From: Phylloscopus collybita
Lineage: Eukaryota > Chordata > Aves > Passeriformes > Phylloscopidae
Reading direction: 5' to 3'
NCBI GenBank assembly: GCA_027886175.1
Contig: JAJNNQ010000029.1
Location: forward strand, 3,714,501 to 3,778,500
Length of the DNA stretch: 64,000 nucleotides
Part shown: piece after piece, positions 1-13,375 of the stretch
Layout of the letters: each line of letters begins with the position of its first letter
Numbering within the stretch: position 1 is the stretch's first letter
Notes under the pieces: generated by a model
What the model saw: only the letters and a program-made list of their open reading frames with translations
The model's database searches: none
What the model was told of the DNA's origin: nothing
Translations under genes and position numbers: made by a program

Positions 1-1800
1 TGCCCTGTTCCTGCTGGCCACACTATTGCTGATACAGGCCAGGAAGCCATTGATCTTCTTGGCCACCTGGGCACAGCTGGCTCATGTTCAGCAACCCCAG
101 GTCTTTTTCCTGGGGTAGCTTTCCAGCCACTTTTCCCCTAGCCTGTAGTCCTGCCTGGAGTTGTTGTGGCCAAAGTGCAGGACCCAGCACTTCTCCACAA
201 ATCACATACCATTAGCCTCAGCCCATCAATCCAGCTTGTCTAGATCCTTCTGCAGAGCCTTCCCACCCTCTTGCAGATTGACATTCTCACCCAGCTTGGT
301 GTCCTCCAGGAACTGATGAGGGGCACTTGATCTCCTCATCCAAATAATTGATAAAGATATTAAATAGGGCTTGGACTGAGCCCTGGGGAGCCCCACTAGC
401 AACTGGACAGTGATTGGATGTAATTCCAGTAACCACAAATATTTGGGCCCAGCCATCCAACCAGTTCTGAATCCAGCAAAGGATACACTCATTCAGATCA
501 TGAGTAACCAGCTGCTCCAGGAGAATGCTGTGGGAAATGGTGTCAAAGGCTTTATTAAAGTCCATGTAGAAAACATCCACAGACTTTCCCTCTTCATTAT
601 GTTGGTCACCTGGTCAAAAAAGGTGATCAAGTTGGTCAAGCTGGACTTGCCTTTCACAAACCCATGCTGGCAGGGTCTGATCTCCTAGTTATCTTGCACA
701 TATTCTGCCACGTAATGGCACTCAGGATGACCTGCTCCAGGACAGTCTGCAAGGTCAGGCTAACAGGTCTGTAGCTCCCTGGATTCTTCTTCTGACCCTT
801 CTTGTAGATGGTAAATGGGTCACATTTGCTAACTTTCAGTCAACTAGGTTCATTTACCAGTCAGGCCTGCAGCATCCTCAGAACCTTTGGGTAGATCTCA
901 TCCAGCCCCCGTGGATCTGTGTGTGTCTAAGAGGCATTTCAGGTTGTTCATAATTTCCTCCTGGGTTATGAGGGCTTATTCTGCTCCTCATCTCTGTCCT
1001 TCAGCTCCGGAACTGAGTACCCTGAGGACAACTGTTCTTGCTGTTAAAGCCTGAGTGAAAAAAGGCATTATGTACATGAACCTTTTTTACTCATCCTTTG
1101 TCATTCTGTTTCCCTCTGCATCCAGTTAAGAATGGAGATTCTCCTAAGATCTGCTCCTGTTGCTAATATACTTGCAGAAGCATTTTTTATTGTTTTTTTT
1201 TATGGGACAGACAGCTTAGAATCTCATTGAATTTGGCCCTTTTAATTTCTTTACTGGATAACCTCACAACATCTTTCTAGTTCTCCTGAGTTGTCTGTTC
1301 CTTCTTCTAAAGGTCAGAAACTCTCCTTTTTTCACTGAATTCCAGCCAAAGCTTTATGTTCAGCCAAGCTGGTCTTCCCTGGCTGCTTGTCTTTCTGCAT
1401 ATGGGGACAGTCCCATGCTCCTGTGCTTTTAGGATTTCCTTCTTAAAGCATGTCCAGCCTTCTTTGACTCCTTTACCCTTCAAGACTGCTGCCCAAGGGA
1501 TTTCAACCAATCTTCTAAACAGGCCAAACTCTGTCCTCCAGAAGTCCCAGGCACCAGTTTTCCTGTCTGCACTCCTTATATCTCTGAGAACCAAAAACTC
1601 CATCGTTTTGTGATTGTTGTACCCAAGACGGCCTCTAGTGATCACATCACCCACCAGATGTTTTCTGTTTGCAAAGAAGCAGGTCCAGCAGCTGCTGTCC
1701 CTAGTTTGCTCACACACCATCTGTGTCAGAAAATTCTCTGCCAAACACTCCAGGAACCTCCTAGACCTCCCATTGATTGAAGACAAGACCTTCACAGCAT
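1..1800 (-). mobile_element. CR1 LINE, decayed ORF2 fragment (open at left edge)
   Basis: Read on the minus strand, this is one CR1 retrotransposon body, with its 5' side at about 1795 and its 3' side off the left edge. An open stretch at 1307-1795 gives the end of the endonuclease domain and the linker: GDVITRGRLGYNNHK, where CR1 normally has a Ser-Asp-His, then the conserved linker words RPAWLN. The stretch at 287-580 is the N-terminal reverse transcriptase with MDFNKAFDT (motif A region) and GAPQGSV. The stretch at 226-492 carries the motif C region as QFLEDTKLG instead of the usual FADDT, then KALQKDLDKLD. The endonuclease motif is altered, the motif C aspartate pair is lost and frames shift between blocks, so the copy is dead. 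Position 900-1300 is poorly preserved and may include a deletion or unrelated DNA. Confidence 0.9.
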
Positions 1801-1944
1801 TAAGAAAAGCACTTACAGTTCACAGAACTGAGAGAAGTAGTCTTGTGTTGGCAAACTGGAGGTTATATTCTCTTACAAATGTGCTTCAGTTGACATTTTG
1901 CCCACTTTGCTATCATTTTTTTTCAAAATTTTCAATGACACAAG

Positions 1945-2631
1945 TGTCTTAGCTTGGAAAAGACAGGTGTCTGCCAGGGAAAAGTTGGAGCTTCCCTTGG
2001 AATGGAGAATGTAAACCCCCTCCCTCTGAATTATTATAATTTTGAAATTAAGAGGCTTTCAGGCAAAAATATGGGAATAGGAATAACAATTCTTTACTAG
2101 GAATATTAAAAATGTAGTAGTACAGAAAAGCAAACGAACAAAACAGAAAACCACTGACAGAGTCAGAACACAACCTGACACCCTGTCGGGGTGTTGGTAG
2201 CAGTCCAATTAAGTCCTCCTGGAGTGACAGATGTGGTTCTGTTGGAGCAGAGATGATCCTGTAGAGGGGTCCAGTGGTGGCAGGATGGATCTGGTCTCCC
2301 TCTGGGAAACCAGTGGAAAACAGGCTGTCCTGCTGTTCTGAATCTCAGGTTTTATCCAGATAGGAATGCTGGGCTCCTCCCACTGGGTGGAGCCCCTCAC
2401 ACAGATGATGTCATGTTCTCAGTCATCCAGTGAGCCTGAATGGCCCATTACCAGCAGACATCCCCCGGAGGGAGGATGGGTCATGGAAGACATAAAGAGA
2501 TAAAGAACACTTTAACACAGCAAGCCCCTGTTGCTTTTAGCAGCTGGCCCATTAACAGAAAGACACCTCTCCCCGCCCCCCCGCCCCGAGTTATGAGATA
2601 AAGAAAAACACCTCTTCAATCCATTTCAACA
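1945..2631 (-). mobile_element. Solo LTR of an avian endogenous retrovirus
   Basis: The block begins TGTCTTAGC and ends TTTCAACA on the + strand. Read on the minus strand it therefore starts TGTTGAAATGG and ends AAGCTAAGACA, the TG...CA form of an LTR. It resembles LTRs common in passerine genomes by recall. On the minus strand a GC-box-like run (rc of 2571-2587) lies near the 5' end, a TATA-like ATAAAA lies at about 2350, and the 3' half is AT-rich. No gag, pol or env sequence flanks it, so it looks like a solo LTR left by recombination. The flanking five bases (left acaag, right gatgg) do not match, so I could not confirm a target-site duplication and the exact edges are uncertain. Family (ERVL or ERVK type) is not assigned. 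Confidence 0.65.
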
Positions 2632-5600
2632 GATGGGAATAGAATACATCTTCCATTGCAACGTACGACAACAAGAAAACCCCCAAATATAAGAGGGGCC
2701 GGTTCTAGATCCTTTTCTTCTGAAATTCTGCTACAACAAAACCAGCAACAGGGAAGAATGCATTGTGGGTTTTTTTCTGCTTTGCCTATGAGTAGATTCT
2801 TCTTTTCAAGATCAAATCTGTAAATTTTAGTAGTTTTCTTTTTAAATAAAAAGAATTTAAAAGGCAAATAGAATTTTGTGATTGGCTGTATATAGAGCAT
2901 AACCTTACTAAGAATACAGAAACAATAAAGATATTATCTAACTTCAGAAATTCTGCTTGCAAATTCATTGATACACATTTATGATCAAAGAACCTTTTTC
3001 ATCAACATGGCATCTCAAATACTTGTTTCTACAAAGTTTTGATAACAAAGCACTCCTTAAAAACAAGCAGGAAAGAGCCACAATAAAAAAGACTGGCACT
3101 GAAGCAAGTGAAAAGGGAATCCTGCCCTCCTACAAGTCCCTTCTGACTTTGGTTTATCCCGAGATCCTCTTCAGTATCATACAATTTTATTTAGGCACCA
3201 AAAGAGGTTACTAAATTTTCAGGAGCACTGAGAGCTAAGCTGTCGTTTCTCTATTGGATGGATGCTGGCCCCTTTGTTCCATGCTAGAGAGGTAAGAAAG
3301 AACTATCAAAGCTTTTTTCTCTTTTATTTCTCGCTATTTTTTGTTCCAAAGGAAGTAGGTTCTGGAAACATTCACCATTGTAAATCATGGCTTAAATTCA
3401 ATATTTGGTCATCTGTTTACCTGCTGCTCTGTTTTCAGACTTGTACCCAGTGCTGCATCATCAGGAGAACAGAGAGTGCTGTATTGTCACTTGAAAATAT
3501 ATGAAAATCATAATGTATAGTAGTAATCTACAGTAAAATTGCAGTAGTAAATTGTCAGGAAAATACTGATATTAAAGAGTCCTTTACATTTCAAAATTAA
3601 GTGGTTACACACCTTATTTATTGTGGTCCATGAATCTTTCCCCGTTCTTTTATGATTATATCTTACACTAACTGATAAAATCTAAGTCTTTCATCCACCA
3701 CAGACACTCCATATTCCAGCAAGCCTTTGATCCAATATGATTGTCTTGAATGGCACTATAGGGTCAGAGCATTATTCGCCAGAGCTTTTTGAGCTGCAGT
3801 GTATTTCATAATAGGGCCCTTTTATTAAGATTTCTTCTGCCACTGTAATGGAAAACACAGATTTGTGATCTCTCCCTTACAGGATATTAAACAAAAAGTA
3901 TGCCATCATTATTGGATTAGTTACCTCAGTGCCTTCAGAGATTAACTTGTTATCATTAAATTTTTCTAAATGGCTTATTGCTTCTTTAATATGAATGGAT
4001 TTTGAGAGGCCCTGAGGTAGAAAATTAATAAAGGGACAAACTGTGTAATCTTTTAGACTAATGAAAAAATGTGTGATTCTAAGATTCATACCATTAAACT
4101 TGATTTAAATTCTCTCCCATATCTTTATCAGGATTTAAATTCCCTTGTCCATTTCCATGGAAGGAAAGTTCCCTGCTTAGTAACTCAGGAGGAGGCATTG
4201 AGAAAGGATTTTTCTGTAACTAGTTGAGATAAGATGAGCTGAAGTAAATGTGGAAATATGATACACAGAATTTACTGTGCATGCATAAATACAAAGTGTT
4301 TAGATTATGTAGCCTGGTCAGGTGTGTACTTCATGAACTTCAGAACATGTTGCTCAAAACAGATGTTCACTGGGTCAGCAGAAAAGCAGACATGATACTA
4401 GTTTTCCTTCACACATCCTCTGATAAAAAAAAGCATCTCTAGGTACACGCCCATTTAAGCATTTTGTCATAGCCTTGGAACTGCACTCCATAGCATACAG
4501 TATTTGAAACTGCATGTTGTTTGCAAGTGGCTGAAAGATGACATTTTCTCCATGAAATGTGCAACTTTGTATGCTGCTGTGTAGAATAATTTATACACAT
4601 TCAAGAAATTTATTCAAAAGCATCTTTGTTGGATTCTCTCTAATGTCTTTACAGTACATGGGATCAAGTGAAGAGGAAAACTCCAAGAATAAATAAAAGG
4701 ACACCTGCAATCCTATTAAAGAGGATGCATTGCTTTCCCCATAAAATGCTGACTCCAAGAAGTGTATACTACCTGCAATAAATCATCTTTCTAAAGAATA
4801 AAATGCATCCAAATAGTTATTCTGGGAATTGTCATTAGTGGTTCTGGCATAGCAGTAAAACATTGTAACTTCAGGCATAGATTACTCTAATTCTTTGTGA
4901 AATCTGACAACATTTTTGTGTGAACATCTACTATGCCAATTGTCTTCAGACTTGTGAATTCGGTGGATGATGCTGACTTGGATCTGACTTCTGAATGTTT
5001 CTGCAGTGGCTGTATCTCTTTTATTAATATACAAAAAATTGTGATTATTTATGGCTCCCAGCATTCTGTTTTTGACCTCCATACTGCTTATATATATGCT
5101 CACTTATGCTTTTCATTTGGCTACTTACTTGCATTTTCCCCAATTTCCCCTTTCCTTTCACATAAGAAAACAGAGATGCTTGAGTTAGATCTTCTAAACA
5201 GGTGTCACGTAATGTAGAAAAAACAAATGATAAAGTGCAGGGCCACAAGTAATTTTCCTTTTATTTTGATGCAACCTATTCTGTTCAAGCAAAATACACT
5301 TTCTACCCAGATGAGTGACATGTAGGTATCCTCACAAGGAAAAAAAGTCTGTTAATATGAAGAAGAGCTAATTCATGGAACAACCCAATGAAAATAAAAA
5401 TATTTTTAAAGGTGTGGGTTGGTGGGGCTTTTTTGTTTTTTCCAAGTTTTGTCCACAAGAAGATAAGCTGCAGTTTAAAACTTGGGGCATTTAAACCTTT
5501 TGCCCATATACCTCCTGAACATCTGATATGGATTTCAGGACTGAAGCTACCCATTTGGTGAGAAATTTTTGTTCAGGGTAATGTTGGACAATCAGATACT

Positions 5601-8600
5601 GCTAAATTTGGGTATACATCTGGGGTGCTGATAACTGTGTTTTGGAATAGTGGTTTTATTATTAATTGCCTGTTTGAAAGACTTAAGCCATTTGGCGCTT
5701 GGACACATCGGAATCCTTTAAGTAAATAGCTTAGTCTTGGCATCCTTTCACTGTAACTGCTGCAACTTATCCAGCTAATGTTGAAGGGGTGGATGTTTCA
5801 TCTTAAAGCACATTTAGAAGGACAAAATTTGGTTTTATACACACTGTCTCTTACACTAAAAGCATAGATTTTCAAACACTTTATAAAAGTCCATAATTCA
5901 TGCCCAGCCACAAGCAAGATTTGCAACTATTTCAGCTTAAATTGGGAAAGCACCTTTTTCTTTGTTGAAGAAACTTTTCTTAGACTGCCTTGAATTCAGG
6001 TTGGAAGTCTGACATCATGGACTGCATTCAAATATTGCTATCAGAATTTGGTGACAAAGAAAGAAAATTTATTTTTAAACAGGTAGTACAGTCATGGAAT
6101 ATAAGCATACTCCTATACAAATAACAATGTATTACAATAAAAATAGTTAAGTTTCAATCCTGTGAATCTTTACTAAGTGCTTAACTCTCAAAGGACTCCT
6201 AAGTCAGTAAAACTAAGTAGGTGTGTAACTATTCTCAGGATTTGTGCCTTAGGACTTTTCTGTATCCTATGAAGCTCCGTGACGGTTAAGTCTGGGATAT
6301 TTAAAAGACTTAAGGTGACATATGTGCACCTTGCTTAGGTGTTAAAACATTTTTGAAAGTAGAAGACACTCATATGCCAGTGGAAATAATCTTTAAATAG
6401 GATGGAACACCTATCAGGATCTGTATGTGTATCTATGTGTACAGAAAGCAAACAAATACCTACAGGCGCACTTCAGCAGAAAAGATACAAGACTTTGTAG
6501 TGCAACAGGACATCAAAAGGATTCCTGTAATCATCTTTTGCTCTACACCTCTGAGTACCTTAAGAAAAGTTTGCCCAGCAAAATATAGTTCTCCCAGCAA
6601 TATAGCTTGCCCAGCAAAACTTCAGAAGCTTCCCCATCTACTAATAGGAACCCAACAGTGGCTGAGAGGGATGTGTTGATATTTAGTTTTGTCCTGTTAG
6701 GAGTGGTGAAGTCAAATCTCAAAGCCCTGCTGCTTCCCTCTTAATCTAATCATCCTGGGAGTTAAACTCTGGTGAAATAGAAGTCCATCATATGATAAGA
6801 TCAGAACTGGGTTTGTGTACTCATGAAGCTCACAAACTTCAGGTAGGTCATTTCACTTCAGAGAAGAATCAATATTTAGGTAAAAACTACAAACATTAGA
6901 GAAGTGGTAGCAAAAGAGGCTTTATCTGTACCTGGCTTATTTGTATTATCACACTACAAATACATTATAGGCAGTAAAAAGTAATTTTTTTTTCTAAACA
7001 TACAGAATTTATTTTTATAACCACAGCAGCTATAGAAATTTTTCAACAACAGTGTTTTTACTGAGTTTTCATTTTTTTTTTTTATCTGAATATTACAAAA
7101 ATATAAACCCATGTGCAGATGACTGTTCTGAAAGATATCTAACCTATCAGATATGTAAGTTTCAAGATTTACTTTGTAGCTCTTAAATCAACCCATGGTT
7201 TATTCCTTACTGTGCCCATCTCCACCTCTGAGCAGGAATAATTCAACTGAATGCTCCTATTCCAGAAAATCAATTCTAAATGTATTTTCTTGGCTTCATC
7301 TTTTGCTACTACACTGTCTCCCCAGAAGATGTTTTAAATTGAACTATTTATTATTTATAGGCTCTTGTTAAAGACTGTAAAACTCTGCCTGTGTTAAATT
7401 TTCATTTTGGCCTGCTGGCCAGCTGTTATTCTGAATGATCCTGCCTTTGTGCAAAAACACTAGATAATTAGGAGAAGATGAAGCACTTACTTCTTGGAGA
7501 ATAAATGCTCATATCAGAGGGTTTGTTTCCTTGGTAGGCAAAGGTAGATGCTGTATTTGCCAGCAGATGTGAAGGGCTAATCGGATAAACTGATATGAAA
7601 TTTGTCAGAGAGCTACACTTCCATTTTTCATAATAAGGATAATTAAAACTCTATGACTGGAATGCTGAGAGGTGACTCAATTAATTGACTGGTTAATGTT
7701 AAGGTGTAAATTCTCCAGAAAAGCCCTGTGCATACCAGCTGAAAATGCAACCCATGAAATAAATCCATCTGTCTACATTTGTTTTAACAGTAATACTGAC
7801 CTTACAGCAAGGTATTTCTGAAGGATTTTTAATGACCAGCTGGAGTTAATAGCCTCTGGCTGTACCTCAGGCTTTAAACTCTGCCTAGCAAGCCATTAAT
7901 TCCTAGGAAATGCTCTGTTCCTTGGTTGTTACTGCCTAACAGCATGACAACCTAGACTGTAAATAGCTCTTAGCAGAGAAAATAATATTCTTAAATGCAC
8001 ATAGTACCTTCCTTCAGAGAAGACTCCAAACTATTTACAAGGTGAGGATTCTGAAAAAGAAAGAAAGCAGAAATGATTATGTTGCTGGGAAAATAGTTCT
8101 TCATAATGGACACATCTAAGCAAATGCATATTCTCAGTGTGTCTCTGAGAAATCAGACACCCTTAGGGCTGTGTCATTGCCCACTGCTGGTGTTTCTGGC
8201 TGTAGCCTAGGGAAGCATCAGCATTACCCTCTTCTACTGCTGGGTACTGGCCAACGCAGTTCGAGTTTTGTGGACATTTACGAGTCTTCTGGGGAAATAT
8301 GTCGAACTTCTGCAAATGCTTGTCATCAAAGAACCAGAATGGCAAGAAAAAAAAAGGTTTTTGTGATTAAGCCTTTTTGTGTATGTACAACATCTAAGAC
8401 ATCTGAGGCAACAGTGGTTATCGGCAGTGATTGCATGCTGCAGGTGAGGAAAACGTGACTACTGAAAAGGATGAGCCAGGTAAAATAATTTTTGATTGCT
8501 GCCATGTCTTCAAGAACATCTGCAATGACGTTAGTAAGTATGACATTAGAAGTATGAAGAGTCAGACCCAGTGACTGATAAACCAGAGGAAGCACCTGGC

Positions 8601-9851
8601 TGGAAGCCAGATTTCCTAGCTTATTCTGTAACACCAGTGTGGCCAGAGTGGCACGTTCAGGCTACCATTTCCCATTCAAGCACAAGCATTAGTGAGATGC
8701 CAAGGAATTTAGTCCTGATGCTGAGAAACTGTAAGCTCGTGTTTAACAGCAGGCACATCAGTTGCACTTGCCACATTACTCTGCCTAGCCTTAAGCACAG
8801 GACCTAAGTCTTTGCCAGACCATTAGAAAAGGCTGTGCAGAAGGCTTTGCTAGGTATGCAGCTACACTACACAGAAACACAGAGCTTCTAGAGCCTGAAA
8901 TTTATTCACAACAACCCACTGTTAAACCCGCCTGTTTCAAATTTGTGCATGACAGGAGACTAATACTACAGATTTGTAACAGTGCTAAATATAATATGAT
9001 AAATACCTTTTGTCACATGGTGGTTAAGGAATTTTATCATGTGGATATGAACAAAAACCAGTGATGAGCATAAAACTACTAGAGAAATCAACCTCAAAGC
9101 CACAGGAAAAAAAGTGGTCTTCTGATAAAGAATATTTTGCAGCATAATCTTTTTAATTTTATCAGTATCTGTAACTGGCCTATGATGAATTTCGTAGGTC
9201 TAACATGGTTATAAGATCTCTGAACAAGCACTAATACATTTTATTACAATTTTAAATAGAGTGCTGCTGAAGCTAGCAAAATGACAATTTGAAACCTGTT
9301 TTTCATTTGTTGCAGACTTTCTGAAAAGACCTCTTGTGCTTTCTCCCTGTTGTTTCTTAATTAGGCTTTCTTTATTCCATGACAAACAGGTATCACACCA
9401 TTATCCAGCCACAGACCACACATCTTTTTAGTTACCATTCATGCACTGGCAGAACTCAAAGCAGCACTAAATTATGTCAGTTTTTGATTCCTCCTAGTGG
9501 TTCAGAGCAGCCATAACTGAACAGAGTTCCTGGCAAAGTATGAATCATCAGGATGTCAGCTACAGCACAAGAGCAGCTCTGACAAAAGATGCACAAGGTC
9601 TTGCTGATAGAGTTTTTGCTCTACCCTTCTTACACCTTGAGAAAAAATTTAGATAGGGTCAAGCTCCCTATCTTCTCATCCTTTTGGCCATCTGTTCCCA
9701 TGAACAGCTTGGCTCTCACCCTGTGGCACACAGAAGGATTTTTGCAAGATAGTAAGTAACACCACAGCCCCCACATAGGTTTTGAATATTGAGGATGCTG
9801 GAACCATGGAAAATAGATGATGTCTCCCTAATTAATTTGTTTTACGTGTTG
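2632..9851. other. Intergenic DNA, no gene recognised
   Basis: AT-rich unique-looking sequence with short chance reading frames on both strands, none with a recognisable domain. There is a small tandem pattern around gcccagcaaaatatag at 6573-6619. The stretch 7380-7990 is less repetitive and contains several TAATTA-type words, so it could be conserved non-coding DNA, but single-sequence inspection cannot show that. Confidence 0.6.
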
Positions 9852-9894
9852 CATTTCACATGTTGTAATGTATCACATTACAACATGTGAAATG
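9852..9894. repeat. Perfect 20-bp inverted repeat, 3-nt loop
   Basis: The left arm at 9852-9871 (catttcacatgttgtaatgt) is the exact reverse complement of the right arm at 9875-9894. The loop is only atc. Pairing stops cleanly at both outer edges. It lies about 40 bp left of a CR1 3' end and is not part of CR1. Confidence 0.95.
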
Positions 9895-9934
9895 ATCACT
9901 TTTAGAACATCTCACTGCTGTATCCCATATCACA

Positions 9935-10442
9935 CAATCATAGAATAATATCAGTTGGAAGGGACCCACAAGAATCATCAAGTCCAACTCTCAGCCCTGC
10001 ACAGCACCATCCCCAAGAGTCACACCATGTGCCTGAGAACATTGTCCTAATGTTCTAGTACTCTGCCAGGCTACTACTGTGACCACTTCCCTGGGGAGCC
10101 TGTTCCAGTGCCCAAACACTTCACCCTCTGGGTGAAGAACCTTTCCTGAATGTCCAACCTAAACCTCCCCTGACTCAGCTTCAAAGATTACCTGAAGGGT
10201 AACGTGGGGTTCTGTCACAGATCATCAGAGAGGAGAGATCAGTGCCTGCCCTTCCTCTTCTCCTCATGAGAAACCTGTAACTGCAGTGAGGTCTGTCCTC
10301 AGTCTCCTCCAGGAAGAACAGACCAAGTGACCTTAGCCACTCATACAGCTTCCCCCAAAGACCCTTCACCATCCTTATGGCCCTCCTCTGGATGCTCTCT
10401 AACAGCCTAATGTCTATTCTAAATTGTGGTATCCAAACCCAG
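9935..10442 (-). mobile_element. CR1 LINE 3' end
   Basis: The left edge, cacaatcatagaataatatc followed by agttggaagggacc, is the reverse complement of the CR1 3' terminus. The body then runs through the typical CR1 3' region with gggagcctgttccagtgccc and ctctgggtgaagaacc. It is non-coding or decayed ORF2 C-terminus and 3' UTR, 5'-truncated at about 10442, as usual for CR1. Confidence 0.9.
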
Positions 10443-13330
10443 TAAATACACTAAGAAACCACACAGAAGCGGTTTTTGCATTCTAGGTACTTTCCTTCTG
10501 CCACTTTTTCTTCTCAGTTACTAAAGTTACTGATGCTTTAATTTTTATTTTTTTTACATTATTGCCTTAGAGTATTTAGTTAGTCCTTGGAAAAGGCAAG
10601 GATTAATGACTTTCTAGAAATCACAAAGCCAACTAATGAAGGTCCAGAGCAACCAGGCTTCTTAGTCCTATCATTTGAGTGTATTTTTTTATTTATAATA
10701 TTTGTTATACTTGCTTTTTAAATCATATTCCTTAGTCCCCATTTCTACAGCATTTTACCATGCCAGTATCACTTTGCTCATTTACTAGATGGGAAAACCC
10801 CACCATTTGGAGGAAGGGAATTCAGCTTCATATCATGTTTGATATCATATTATTTCATGATAAAAACTATTTTGTGAGATCAAATATGAAAGAACCTCTA
10901 ATGGTATTGTAGCTGCTGCCAGAGATTCTGTGTCCTATAAAATGAAAGAAATATGTAAAGGTAAGGAAATACATAGTTTAATCTCAGGTTTGAGCTGAAG
11001 CTCTTAAGCAAACTCCAGGGGACACCTCTTGAGAGATAACATGGAAAACAAGGAGTGTGACATTGTCAGTACAAGAGAAACAGGTGGATGCAACTGTTTC
11101 CAAAATTAATAAAATATTTTATGGAGCAACAAACTCTATGCCTTAAACTTAGGATTGCATGAATAGCCTTATGAGCTTTTGGGCTCCTACTTTGTGATTT
11201 TTAATCTATTAAGATTTATTTTATAAGTGACAATAAGTTGGCATTGTGATGTTCAGATTTGAATTAATTCAACACAATTTTAAAAATGTATTTATTTGTA
11301 GTTTACAGATACATACTCTCAGTCTTTTCTTCAACATAATACAATATTCATTTTTGGTATTTCATATTGCATGATGCATTTGCATATTTACCATTTAGAA
11401 AGGTATTTGAAAAAATGTTTTCCAGACTCTATGTGTCTGTACAAAGCTGTATAGAGCTCTTTCGAACAGTATGAATTATATTCATGCAAGTGATTATCAG
11501 CTGTGAATACAATTCAGTGTATTAGATTCTAGATCATTTAAAGGTGACCCCATGTAAATATTCAGTTAATGACACAAGAAATTAAGGGAACAAAGGAACA
11601 CTATAGTAATGAAAGAATGATGGAAAACAAATTGGTGTTTTGTCAGAGATGTCACAAGGAAGGGATTAAATCTGAAGACAGACAAGGTTAAAGAAAGGTT
11701 AATACCAATAAAGGAAGAATGATTGCTAAAATAACTGAAAGGAGATTTATGAAAGAGTGCATTCCACTGACTTGCAAATACGAGTATTGCAGGCAAAGGA
11801 GTGTGGATGACAAACTGTTTAAAGAAGGAATGAAGGCAATGGAATACTAGAGTTATACTTCCTTTGGGAGGTCAAAGAAGCATGATATTGCAGTGTCCAA
11901 TAGGTTAAATGAAGGAATGAGAAATACAAGGTTTTCAGTTAATGTATAGAGACTGTGGGAGGAAAGTTGGCAATCCACAAACTGCTGTTCTTATTTTCTG
12001 TCATAGAGCTGTTTCAGCCACTTAGTCACTAACTCTGGAATGATTCTACAGACTTCTCTATACTATTTTTTAGCTACTTTAAGCAAGCTACTCAATAAGT
12101 GGGGATCTTTTCAACTCTGAAGGGATCCCAACTGAGGGATTGGGGTTTTTTGCGGTTATGTTGTTGTTGTTGTTGTTGTTTTTGTGAGGCAGTGGTCTGC
12201 AACACTGAAAACATGTAATTTGTAAAGGCATACAGGCTACCATCGTAGACTGGCCTATGTTGCTGTAAACAAATGATTACATACAACATTCAGCAAACAT
12301 AGAAAAATGCAGACTTTTTCTATGTCTGCATAGAAATAAAGAAGATTTTTTCAAACTGGTTAGCTAACCATTTCTGCATGAGATTGGTTTAAAACCAAAA
12401 AAAAGTATCTTCTCATTGTCTCTCCATTCAGTCCTCTTTTCCTGTGTTCTAAGGCTTTTTTTTTTTAGAGAAGTCATCACTGGGCAAACTATGGTGTAGA
12501 TTCATGCATTGAGTAAATATTGGCAATTTCTTAATTTTCATTGATGTATAGCTTTTTTTTACATGTTGGATTTGTTTGGTTTTGATGGAGACATAGGCTT
12601 AGCAAAGCTTCTAGATGAAGAAGCAGTCTCTTGTTTCAAGCAAAACTGTGTTAGTGTGGCAACTGTGCTCCATTTTTAATAAAAGCATTTAATCCGTATG
12701 ATAAAAGGCAGTTACAGAGAGATTTATTCATTTAAAGGCTTTTCTTTCCTCCTTTTATTCTTAAACTTGTCCTATCTTTCTGCATTTTTAGTATGTTTCT
12801 AGTACATTTAGTAAGTTTCTGTATTTAATGGAATTAGAAATTACAAGCTGTTTTACTTGCAATGTTCTACCGTGTTGTGGGCTTGTTTGAAATTTCAGTT
12901 TCAAGTAATGACCAATTTTCTCATACTTTTACACTGTGAAGAAAAATGAATTTATTGAGATTTACTTGCTCAATTTTGAAAATATCACCTGTAATAATCA
13001 ATTTTGAAAGGAAAAAGCTAAAGACTTTCAGTGTGTGATATCTTAGACTTTGCTGATTTACTTTATGATAGTAACTTCATTTTGTAAGATTTTATGTTTC
13101 ATAATTTATCATGAGTTTGAATAATTTGGGAATTCATTAAAGAATATGACGTTTTGTAGCTGCATACCAATTTTCATCAGGCAGTTTCCCATAACTCCAA
13201 CCCTCTGAAAATCGATTCAAGCACAACCTTTATCACATTTTGCTGACTTTTTATTTTGGTTCCAGCTTGCTGCCAGTAAAAACAGCATTTCCCTTTTTCT
13301 CATCTTAAATTTTGGTAAAACCTTACAGGT
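10443..13330. other. Intergenic DNA with a short GTT repeat
   Basis: AT-rich sequence without a recognised gene. A (GTT)n microsatellite occupies about 12161-12181; the glutamine run it gives on the minus strand is an artefact of the repeat. Nothing else in this stretch could be supported. Confidence 0.6.
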
Positions 13331-13375
13331 TATAAAATACTCAACTAAACATCTATTTTAGTTGAGTATTTTATA
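13331..13375. repeat. Perfect 19-bp inverted repeat, 7-nt loop
   Basis: The left arm at 13331-13349 (tataaaatactcaactaaa) is exactly complementary to the right arm at 13357-13375. The loop is catctat. The arms are AT-rich, so cruciform extrusion is plausible. No transposon termini or target duplications were seen. Confidence 0.95.

Noticed and set aside
8163..8807. Cluster of medium-length frames on both strands
   Set aside because: They overlap one another on opposite strands and no protein family or splice structure was seen.
12092..12289. Minus-strand frame with a glutamine run
   Set aside because: The run comes from a (GTT)n microsatellite and no domain surrounds it.
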